Below, in pieces: positions 7,670-13,487 of a DNA stretch of 15,748 nt. The DNA is from JAZDJP01 sp043803805. GTDB lineage: Bacteria > Planctomycetota > JAZDJP01. The position numbers and the translations under genes are program-made. The stretch's first letter is position 1, and each line of letters begins with the position of its first letter. The notes under the pieces were generated by a model. That model was not told the origin of the DNA. It worked only from the letters and a program-made list of their open reading frames with translations, and did not search any database. Location: the NCBI GenBank assembly GCA_043803805.1, contig JAZDJP010000016.1, forward strand, positions 1 to 15,748, read 5' to 3'.

Positions 7670-7930
7670 ATGCCAGAGATAAGCCGGTTCTTCGGGATCA
7701 TCATCAGGATGTTCTTCGACGAGCACAATCCTCCGCATGTTCACGCGGAGTATCAAGGCCAGAAGGCTGTGTTTGATCTGAATGGGAATATTGTGCGAGG
7801 GGGTCTTGGCTCCCGCACAGCCACCAGGCTCGTGCGGGAATGGGTTGACCTTCACGTGGACGAATTGCGGGCAGATTGGGAGTTGGCCCAGGCAGGGCGG
7901 GAAGTCAAGAAGATCGCCCCGTTGGAGTGA
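7670..7930 (+). CDS. DUF4160 domain protein
   Basis: This 86-residue protein matches the DUF4160 family over its whole length: ISRFFGIIIRMFFDEHNPPHVHAEYQG at the N-terminus, then AVFDLNGNI, RTATRLVREW and a C-terminal helix ending in EVKKIAPLE. The family is small, cytoplasmic and biochemically undefined. It is very often encoded directly before a DUF2442 gene, and the pair has been suggested to be toxin-antitoxin-like, without firm proof known to me. The HNPPHVHAEY histidine cluster could bind metal; that is inference. A weak AAAGGG ribosome binding site precedes the ATG. The gene has visibly lower GC than the flanking operons, consistent with a mobile module. Confidence 0.9.
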   Translation: MPEISRFFGIIIRMFFDEHNPPHVHAEYQGQKAVFDLNGNIVRGGLGSRTATRLVREWVDLHVDELRADWELAQAGREVKKIAPLE

Positions 7931-7938
7931 GGTGCATC

Positions 7939-8211
7939 GTGTGGAATCTCAACGATGTGAAACAGATCGAGTACACGTCGGGCTACTCCTACCTCATCGT
8001 ATTCGACGATGGAGTCCGTGCCGTTGTCGACTTCGCGGAATACCTTCAACGCGGACCCGTGTTCGCGCCTCTCCGCGACCTCCAGTTCTTTCGGCAGGCG
8101 AGGATTGAAGGTGGCACCATCACGTGGCCGAATGGCGCGGACATCGCCCCTGAGACCCTCTACGAGAAGTGCGAACAAGCAGGCGCAGGCGACGCTTTGC
8201 AACGCGCCTGA
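7939..8211 (+). CDS. DUF2442 domain protein
   Basis: This 90-residue protein fits DUF2442: an N-terminal strand pair (VKQIEYTSGYSYLIVFDDGVRAVVDF), a middle VFAPLRDLQFFRQARIEGG, and the characteristic TITWPNGADIAPETLYE near the C-terminus. The frame is open further upstream, but I chose the GTG at 7939. GAGG at 7929-7932 sits six bases before it, and the family begins at the 'W-x-V-K' strand; a longer start would overlap the DUF4160 gene. The spacing of eight bases after DUF4160 implies co-translation. The family's molecular function is unknown; a DNA-binding or antitoxin-like partner role for DUF4160 is a hypothesis based on the conserved pairing. Confidence 0.85.
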   Translation: MWNLNDVKQIEYTSGYSYLIVFDDGVRAVVDFAEYLQRGPVFAPLRDLQFFRQARIEGGTITWPNGADIAPETLYEKCEQAGAGDALQRA

Positions 8212-8263
8212 CCGGCATCGTTGTCATATTCATCATTTCTTTGTTCCCCGATGTTCAATTCTT

Positions 8264-8295
8264 GAACTCCCGAACTCGTGAACCCCCGAACTCTT
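8264..8295 (+). repeat. Octamer array (GAAC core), in convergent spacer
   Basis: Four tandem 8-base units of the form GAACNCNN fill the spacer between DUF2442 (+) and the HDOD gene (-), ending three bases before the HDOD stop codon. It is the same type of iterated-word array as elsewhere in the window. The rest of the spacer (8212-8263) is AT-richer and has no clear terminator. Confidence 0.65.
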
Positions 8296-8298
8296 AAT

Positions 8299-9174
8299 TT
8301 ATTCCCGTATGAGTTCCAGGAAGTCATCCACCTTCTCCATGGCCGTCAGGGTGTCGTCCATGAGGGGGCCCAGGTCCGATTCGGCGAGTTTTAATGTCGC
8401 CAGGACCTCCGGGTCGGGGGCCGTGGCGCGCGCGTCGCCGCCGTCGCCGATGAGGAGCGCCCGCGCGAGGGCGTCCCCGACGTGGACGATGGCCGTGGAA
8501 TCGTAAGCGTCCCCGGCCGGATCCCCGGCCGCGGCGGGGGCGTGATGGAACCGCACGGCGGCCACCAGGTGCGCCGGGATCCGCCAGTGTTCTAGGAGCG
8601 CCCCGCCGACGTCGGCGTGGGTGGCGCCCAGGAGCGCGGTTTCCGCCTCCCGGAGGAGGATGCCCTTCTCATGCGCCTCCCGGAGGGCCCGGGTGAATTC
8701 CTCCTCGAGATGGACGGCCAGCACCACTTTTCCGATGTCGTGGAGGAGCCCGGCCATGAACAGGTCCGAGGGGTTCGGGCGCTTCAGGCGCCGCGCCACG
8801 GCGTCGGAGGCGGCGGCGCACCCGAGGGAATGGACCCAGAATCCGCGGTAGTCGAAATAGGGATTCCGGAAGCGGAACATCTCGATGGCAAAGGAGGAGA
8901 TGGCCAAATACCGCACGATGTTGAAGCCGAGGATGACGACGGCGTGGGTGATGGAGGAGATCCGCCGGGAGAAGCCGTAATAGGCCGAGTTGACGAGTTT
9001 CAGGACCTTTCCCGCCAGCGCCGGATCCTCCGAGAGGACTTTCTGGATGTCGCCGGCGGAGGTCTCCGGGTCCTCCACGAGCCGGGTGATGTGGGCGATG
9101 ACGGAGGGGAGTGTCGGGAGTTCCTGGATGCGTTCGGTGAGCCGGACGATGCGCGGGACGGGGACGTCAGCCAT
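8299..9174 (-). CDS. HDOD domain signal-transduction protein
   Basis: This is a 291-residue stand-alone HDOD protein. The family signature is clear: LPTLPSV near residue 21, then LSEDPALAGKVLKLVNSAYYG at about 47-67, ISSITHAVVILGFNIVRYLAIS at about 72-93, and LFMAGLLHDIGKVVLA at about 138-153, with a later FHHAP. HDOD proteins are relatives of HD phosphohydrolases that mostly act as non-enzymatic scaffolds in signalling, motility or stress control; here HD is retained in LLHDIGK. No receiver, GGDEF or EAL domain is attached. The start ATG overlaps the end of the upstream 84-residue gene by 8 bases, with GGGGA just before it, which suggests coupled translation. What signal it serves cannot be told from the context. 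Confidence 0.9.
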   Translation of the reverse strand: MADVPVPRIVRLTERIQELPTLPSVIAHITRLVEDPETSAGDIQKVLSEDPALAGKVLKLVNSAYYGFSRRISSITHAVVILGFNIVRYLAISSFAIEMFRFRNPYFDYRGFWVHSLGCAAASDAVARRLKRPNPSDLFMAGLLHDIGKVVLAVHLEEEFTRALREAHEKGILLREAETALLGATHADVGGALLEHWRIPAHLVAAVRFHHAPAAAGDPAGDAYDSTAIVHVGDALARALLIGDGGDARATAPDPEVLATLKLAESDLGPLMDDTLTAMEKVDDFLELIRE

Positions 9175-9421
9175 GCGTCACATCCCCGCGCACGGCGGCG
9201 GTGTGGCTGGCCAGAGCGCTGATCCGGGCCAGACGCGCGGCGGCCTCCCGGTGGAGGGCGGCCATGATGGGGTTTGCGAACGTTCCGGCGAAGGCCGCAT
9301 CGAGCCGGGCGCGCAACGCCTCCGGGGAGGGCGGCGGGGAGGGCTTCCGCCGGGGCGACGGCGCCGCATGGCGGGCGGCGGGCCGATGGGAGTGTCCGCG
9401 GTGAGGTTTTTTTGTCGTCAT
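9167..9421 (-). CDS. Small basic protein of unknown function, coupled to HDOD gene
   Basis: This is an 84-residue reading frame. The N-terminal half is basic and Pro/His/Arg-rich (MTTKKPHRGHSHRPAARH...), probably disordered. The C-terminal half (LRARLDAAFAGTFANPIMAALHREAAARLARISALA) looks helical and amphipathic. I recognise no family. It overlaps the HDOD start by 8 bases and follows trpF by 57 bases on the same strand, which supports it being real. Against it, no good ribosome binding site precedes the ATG, and high-GC DNA opens frames easily. If real, the arrangement suggests a partner or regulator of the HDOD protein. Confidence 0.5.
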   Translation of the reverse strand: MTTKKPHRGHSHRPAARHAAPSPRRKPSPPPSPEALRARLDAAFAGTFANPIMAALHREAAARLARISALASHTAAVRGDVTHG

Positions 9422-9478
9422 GGGGGTTCCGGGTTAATCCGGGGGTTGGAGGATTTTTTGCGTCATCGGCGTGATCAT

Positions 9479-10111
9479 TCAAGTTCCTCTTTTCGCGTTC
9501 GCGACGAATCGTTTCATGTGGGCGGCATCCTTCCGGCCGGGCGAACGCTCGACGCCGGAGGAGACGTCCACGGCCCAGGGCCGCACGGCGCGCACCGTCG
9601 CGGCGACGTTCGCCGGAGTGAGGCCCCCGGCGAGGATGAGGCGCGGGATCATTTTCGCGGCCCGCCGGGCGAGGGTGATGTCGGCCTTCGCGCCCGTTCC
9701 CCCGCGGGCGCGGTCGTTCCAGCCGTCGAGGAGCATGGCGTCCGCCGGGAAATCCCGCAGGGGCGCGAGGCCGCGCGGATCCCGCGGGCGGAAGGCCTTG
9801 ATGAGGGCGATCCGTCCGTCCGATCGCGCGCGGAGGTATTCGGCGAGGTTCGGCGGCTCGTCCCCGTGGAGTTGGACGGCGGCCAGGTTCAATTCGTCCG
9901 CCGCGCGGAGGATGTCGTCGGGCGATGCGTTGACGAAGACGCCGACGGCGGCGACGAACGGGGGGAGCTCCGCGACGATCGCCCGCGCCCGGGCGGGCGT
10001 CACCCGCCGGGGGCTTTCGGCGAAGACGAGTCCCACCGCGTCGGCGCCGGCGTCGGCGGCGGCTGCCGCGTCGGCGGGGGAGGTGATGCCGCAGATTTTC
10101 ACGCGAACCAT
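9479..10111 (-). CDS. trpF: Phosphoribosylanthranilate isomerase
   Basis: TrpF catalyses the Amadori rearrangement of N-(5'-phosphoribosyl)anthranilate to CdRP in tryptophan biosynthesis, as a cytoplasmic (beta/alpha)8 barrel. The 210-residue length is standard. Catalytic Cys7 lies in VKICGIT and the general acid Asp129 in LLDGW. Also present are VGLVF and SPRRVTP near residues 26-39, VGVFVN, VQLHGDE, LAGGLTPANV and DVSSGVERSPGRKD, the phosphate-binding C-terminal loops. I chose ATG 10111 because GGAG sits five bases upstream and the protein then begins MVRVKICG as in the family; the open frame up to 10234 only reads repeat and AT-rich spacer. No other trp gene is nearby, so trpF is separated from the rest of the pathway here. 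Confidence 0.95.
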   Translation of the reverse strand: MVRVKICGITSPADAAAAADAGADAVGLVFAESPRRVTPARARAIVAELPPFVAAVGVFVNASPDDILRAADELNLAAVQLHGDEPPNLAEYLRARSDGRIALIKAFRPRDPRGLAPLRDFPADAMLLDGWNDRARGGTGAKADITLARRAAKMIPRLILAGGLTPANVAATVRAVRPWAVDVSSGVERSPGRKDAAHMKRFVANAKRGT

Positions 10112-10201
10112 GGGATCTCCGGTGGCGGTTATATCAAATTTTTTTAATAAAGGCATGAACCTTTTTCCGAATCCGGCGTTTGCTGGGGTGGAGAGGAGAA
10201 C

Positions 10202-10236
10202 GTTGGAAGTTGCGAGTTGAGCGTTGAGAGTCACGG
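10202..10236 (+). repeat. Heptamer array (GTT core), upstream of toroid protein A
   Basis: Five tandem 7-base units start with GTTG or GT: GTTGGAA, GTTGCGA, GTTGAGC, GTTGAGA and GTCACGG. They lie in the divergent spacer between trpF and the first toroid gene. The same spacer carries an AT-rich stretch (10129-10152) that could hold the trpF promoter on the minus strand, though I cannot define its boxes confidently. Confidence 0.7.
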
Positions 10237-10292
10237 ACGGCGAGATACGAGCGACGTTTCACGGGAATGCTTTCGATAAGAGGAGGTGCGCC

Positions 10293-11792
10293 ATGACAAC
10301 CGAACCCGAAAATGCGAACATCGAAATCCCGGAGGCGGTCGAGGTGATGGGGGAGGACGGCTGGTGGGAGGCGCAGATCCGCCGGACCCCGTGGTGGGCG
10401 ATTTCCCTGGGCGTTCACGGGCTCATTCTGTTCATCTGCTGGATGGTGGTGCTGGTGGTGGCGGACGAACCGAAGGTGGTTCTCCTGGCATGGATCCCGT
10501 CCTCGAAACCGGAGGTGTTTGATCCGGATCCCCGGCTTCCCGATGGGAAAATCAAACCCGTGGAGGACATGAACCTGCCGGCCGTGGATGATCTTGTGCT
10601 CGACCGGGCGTATGAGCCGGACGTCCGCAACGAATCGGCGGATGATGACGATCACCGGATGATGAAGGGAGATAGTATGGAATCGCTCGCGCGGAAGCCC
10701 TTGGGCGGGCCCGGCCTCTCGGACATCATCGGCGGCGGCGGGGGCCGAGCCGGTTCCCACGGGACTCCGTACAGCGGGCGGTTCAACCGGCGGAAGGTCG
10801 GGGGGCCGGGTGGTGGCGAACCGGACCGGAAGGTGGAGGCGGCCCTGCGGTGGCTCAAGCGTCATCAGGACGAGGACGGCCGGTGGGACGCGGACGGGTT
10901 CTCCAAGCACTGCGGCACCGACATGTGCCAGACGGCGGGGATGAAGAACGTGGACAGCGGACTCACGGGGCTGGCGGTCCTGGCCTATCTCGGCGCGGGC
11001 CACACGTCAAAAAGCGCGCGTTACGGGGACACGGTCCGGCGCGGCCTGGACTGGCTCTGCGCGATCCAGAAGGCCGACGGCGACCTGCGCCTGGACGGCG
11101 ACATGTACTGCCACGCGATGGCCTCCATGGCCCTCATCGAGGCGTATGGGATGATGGATTACAAGTACAAGCAGGCGGCGCAGAAGGCGGTGGACTTCAT
11201 CGTGGAGGCCCAGAATCCGGGCGCCGGCTGGCGCTACCGGCCGAAGGGAGGCGACAACGACATCTCGGTGACGGGCTGGCAGATCATGGCCCTGAAATCC
11301 GCGAAGATGTCGAAACTGAACATCCCCGCCGGCGTCACTGACGGCGCGCGGAAGTTCGTGGAATCCACGGCCTCGGGGTCCTACCGCGGGAAGTTCAGCT
11401 ACCAGTCGCCGGAGGGCGCCAGCCCCCGGCGGACGGCCATCGGGATGGTGTGCCTCATGTTCATGGGCGATCCGGCCGGCGACGGGCGGTTCGACGAGAG
11501 CGCGGCCTACGTGAACACCGAACTTCCGAAATGGGACGAGCCGGATTTCTACAAGTGGTACTATGCGGCGCTGGCGCTCAATCTGATGCAGGGTCCGCAG
11601 TGGAAGTCGTTCAACGCGGCGATGATGGCCGCGCTTTGCCCGAACCAGCGCAAGGGCGGCCATGCCGACGGGAGTTGGGATTCGGAAAAGGATCCCTACG
11701 CGCGCGAGGGCCGCGGCGGACGCGTTATGGCGACGGCGGTGGGGGCGTTGTGCCTGGAGGTGTACTACCGGTACAACCTCATGCAGAAGTGA
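10293..11792 (+). CDS. Membrane-anchored alpha/alpha-toroid protein A (prenyltransferase/squalene-cyclase repeat family)
   Basis: This is a 499-residue protein. Residues 1-34 are an acidic cytoplasmic tail ending in RRTP; one membrane helix follows at about 35-57 (WWAISLGVHGLILFICWMVV). With arginines before and acidic residues after it, the C-terminus should be periplasmic. An acidic linker (60-135) contains NESADDDD and MKGDS, then a Gly-rich stretch (146-175). From about 180 to the end runs an alpha/alpha-toroid with repeats of squalene-cyclase type: LRWLKRHQDEDGRWD (185-199), LDWLCAIQKADGD (252-264), VDFIVEAQNPGAGWRY (300-315), ISVTGWQIMAL and GGHADGSWD (455-463). No DxDD cyclase motif is visible, so a catalytic terpene cyclase is unlikely; a binding or scaffold role is possible. 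AGGAGGTG at 10281-10288 fixes the start. A close paralogue follows directly. Confidence 0.88.
   Translation: MTTEPENANIEIPEAVEVMGEDGWWEAQIRRTPWWAISLGVHGLILFICWMVVLVVADEPKVVLLAWIPSSKPEVFDPDPRLPDGKIKPVEDMNLPAVDDLVLDRAYEPDVRNESADDDDHRMMKGDSMESLARKPLGGPGLSDIIGGGGGRAGSHGTPYSGRFNRRKVGGPGGGEPDRKVEAALRWLKRHQDEDGRWDADGFSKHCGTDMCQTAGMKNVDSGLTGLAVLAYLGAGHTSKSARYGDTVRRGLDWLCAIQKADGDLRLDGDMYCHAMASMALIEAYGMMDYKYKQAAQKAVDFIVEAQNPGAGWRYRPKGGDNDISVTGWQIMALKSAKMSKLNIPAGVTDGARKFVESTASGSYRGKFSYQSPEGASPRRTAIGMVCLMFMGDPAGDGRFDESAAYVNTELPKWDEPDFYKWYYAALALNLMQGPQWKSFNAAMMAALCPNQRKGGHADGSWDSEKDPYAREGRGGRVMATAVGALCLEVYYRYNLMQK
11160..11275 (+). repeat. 116-bp stretch identical to 12757-12872 (within toroid gene A)
   Basis: These 116 bases match the second toroid gene without a single difference, synonymous sites included. 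They cover the YKYKQAAQKAV to ISVTG part of the protein. Flanking coding DNA differs at many third positions. Confidence 0.9.
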
Positions 11793-11842
11793 GTCATGAA
11801 AAAATCGTAAAAATTTCGTGAACCTTTGTCCGCGGCGTGCGT

Positions 11843-11848
11843 TATAAT
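11843..11848 (+). promoter_or_regulatory. Perfect -10 box (TATAAT) for toroid gene B
   Basis: A consensus TATAAT lies 32 bases upstream of the ATG at 11881 in the 88-base spacer between the paralogues. The -35 position (about 11820) has only a weak match in the AT-rich TTTCGTGAACC region. It suggests the second copy can be transcribed independently of the first. Confidence 0.5.
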
Positions 11849-11880
11849 CCATCAGGAGTCCGTTACTACGGGAGGAGCCC

Positions 11881-13389
11881 ATGGTTGACGAACGCATGCC
11901 GGTGGATCCCGAGAATCCCGAGGAGGAAGTAATTGTCGAGGAACCCGATACATGGTTCGATGAACAGATCAAGAAGACGCCCTATTGGTCCGTCTCCCTG
12001 GGTGTTCACGGGCTCATTCTGTTCGTCTGCTGGATGGTTGTCATGGCGACCGGGGAGGACAAGAAGGAAATCATCGTTGCGGTGCCTCTCCAGCAGAAAC
12101 CGGAGGACGAGTTCGACGAGACAAAGGAGCGCGACGTTTTCAAGAACAACAAGCCGGTGGACGACGCCGACGGCCCCCCGATCGAGGACCCGGTTATTGT
12201 GAAGGATTGGGAGCAGTCCGACCACAACGAGTCCGCGGACAACGAGGACTTCAAGCAGATGAAGGGCGACAGCTTCGACTTCATGTCGCGGCAACCCTTC
12301 AAGGGATACGGGGCGTTGGACACCATCGGCATCGGCGGCGGAGCGGGCGGCTCGTACGGCGGGCGGTTCGGCGGCAAGCGGAACCTTGTCCGGCGCGGCG
12401 GCGGCGGACGGGCGACCGAGTCGGCGGTGGAGGCGGCCCTGCGGTGGCTCAAGCGCCACCAGGACGAGGACGGCCGGTGGGATGCCGATGGCTTCTCGAA
12501 GCACTGCGGCGCCGACATGTGCCAGACGCCGGGGATGAAGAGCGTGGACAGTGGACTCACGGGGCTGGCGGTTCTGGCCTACCTCGGCGCGGGCCACACC
12601 CAGAAGGGCGGACGCTACAAGGACACGGTCCGGCGCGGTCTGGACTGGCTCTGCACGATCCAGAAGGCCGACGGGGATCTTCGCTTCGAGCATGACATGT
12701 ATTGCCACGCGATGGCCTCCATGGCCCTCATCGAGGCGTACGGGATGACCCAGGACTACAAGTACAAGCAGGCGGCGCAGAAGGCGGTGGACTTCATCGT
12801 GGAGGCCCAGAATCCGGGCGCCGGCTGGCGCTACCGGCCGAAGGGAGGCGACAACGACATCTCGGTGACGGGGTGGCAACTCATGGCCCTCAAGTCGGCG
12901 AAGATGTCGGGGCTGACCATCCCCGGCGGCGTCTTCGACGGCGCGCGGAAGTTCGTGGATTCCACGGCCTCGGGGGCCTATCGCGGAAAGTTCAGTTATC
13001 AGTCGCCGGAGGGCACCAGCCCCCGGCGGACGGCCATCGGAATGGTGTGCCTTCTGTTTATGGGGGATCCCCCCGGTGATGGGAGGTTCGACGAGTCCGC
13101 GACCCATGTGAACAGCGAGCTTCCGAACTGGACCAGTCCCGATTTCTACAAGTGGTACTATGCCGCCCTGGCGATCAACCTGGTCGGCGGGAACCATTGG
13201 AAGGTGTTCAACGAGGCGATGAAGAGCACGCTCTGCCCGAATCAGCGCAGGGGCGGTCATGCCGACGGGAGCTGGGATTCGGAAAACGATCCCTACGCGC
13301 GCGAGGGCCGCGGCGGACGCGTTCTGGCGACGGCGGTGGGGGCGTTGTGCCTGGAGGTGTACTACCGGTACTCCTTGATGCAAAAATAG
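11881..13389 (+). CDS. Membrane-anchored alpha/alpha-toroid protein B, tandem paralogue of A
   Basis: This is a 502-residue protein with the same architecture as its upstream neighbour: acidic N-tail, one membrane helix at about 36-57 (WSVSLGVHGLILFVCWMVVM), an acidic linker with NESADNEDFKQMKGDS (117-131), a Gly-rich part (IGIGGGAGGSYGGRFGG), then the prenyltransferase-like toroid from about 183 on. The toroid halves are nearly identical between the copies, whereas the N-tails and linkers share little beyond the helix and the NESAD...MKGDS motif. GGAGGAG (11871-11877) directly precedes the ATG, and a TATAAT lies further upstream. A strong terminator follows the stop. As in copy A, the cysteines of HCGxDMCQ, WLC and MYCHAM are retained. 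Function is unknown; a periplasmic toroid scaffold is my best guess. Confidence 0.88.
   Translation: MVDERMPVDPENPEEEVIVEEPDTWFDEQIKKTPYWSVSLGVHGLILFVCWMVVMATGEDKKEIIVAVPLQQKPEDEFDETKERDVFKNNKPVDDADGPPIEDPVIVKDWEQSDHNESADNEDFKQMKGDSFDFMSRQPFKGYGALDTIGIGGGAGGSYGGRFGGKRNLVRRGGGGRATESAVEAALRWLKRHQDEDGRWDADGFSKHCGADMCQTPGMKSVDSGLTGLAVLAYLGAGHTQKGGRYKDTVRRGLDWLCTIQKADGDLRFEHDMYCHAMASMALIEAYGMTQDYKYKQAAQKAVDFIVEAQNPGAGWRYRPKGGDNDISVTGWQLMALKSAKMSGLTIPGGVFDGARKFVDSTASGAYRGKFSYQSPEGTSPRRTAIGMVCLLFMGDPPGDGRFDESATHVNSELPNWTSPDFYKWYYAALAINLVGGNHWKVFNEAMKSTLCPNQRRGGHADGSWDSENDPYAREGRGGRVLATAVGALCLEVYYRYSLMQK
12757..12872 (+). repeat. 116-bp stretch identical to 11160-11275 (within toroid gene B)
   Basis: This is the second member of the direct repeat described for toroid gene A. 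A further highly similar block covers the last ~100 bases of both genes. Confidence 0.9.
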
Positions 13390-13420
13390 GTTGGGAGTTC
13401 GAAAGTTGGTGAGTTCGCGG
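13390..13420 (+). repeat. 7-8 bp array (GTT core), downstream of toroid B
   Basis: Four units beginning GTTGG or GTTCG (7, 8, 8 and 8 bases) follow the stop codon of toroid B immediately and end seven bases before the terminator stem. The GTT core resembles the array at 10202, so the toroid pair is bracketed by similar arrays. Confidence 0.6.
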
Positions 13421-13426
13421 TACCCC

Positions 13427-13463
13427 GGGGCGCGGGAAAATCTCCCGCGCCCCTTTTCTTTTT
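13427..13463 (+). terminator. Rho-independent terminator after the toroid genes
   Basis: A perfect 11-bp stem, GGGGCGCGGGA (13427-13437) paired with TCCCGCGCCCC (13443-13453), has a five-base loop and is followed by TTTTCTTTTT. This is a strong intrinsic terminator, 37 bases after the toroid B stop and 24 bases before prmC. Confidence 0.92.
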
Positions 13464-13475
13464 CCGGCGGATCTC

Positions 13476-13481
13476 TATGAT
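13476..13481 (+). promoter_or_regulatory. Possible -10 box placing prmC on a leaderless transcript
   Basis: TATGAT, one mismatch from consensus, ends six bases before the prmC ATG, so transcription would start at or next to the start codon. No convincing ribosome binding site lies before the ATG, and no -35 can be recognised because the terminator T-tract occupies that position. Confidence 0.35.
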
Positions 13482-13487
13482 GCCGGG

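Noticed and set aside
8180..8210. Inverted repeat CAGGCGC/GCGCCTG as a terminator for the DUF pair
   Set aside because: It lies inside the DUF2442 coding end, has a 17-base loop and no following T-tract.
10112..10234. Earlier trpF start
   Set aside because: This stretch translates a repeat array and an AT-rich spacer. The family N-terminus begins at the ATG at 10111 with a ribosome binding site.
11866..13383. 505-codon open frame on the minus strand opposite toroid gene B (and a 321-codon one opposite gene A)
   Set aside because: It is antisense to a well-supported gene with a strong ribosome binding site. The translation is a His/Arg/Pro-rich shadow with no family resemblance, as high-GC third positions produce.
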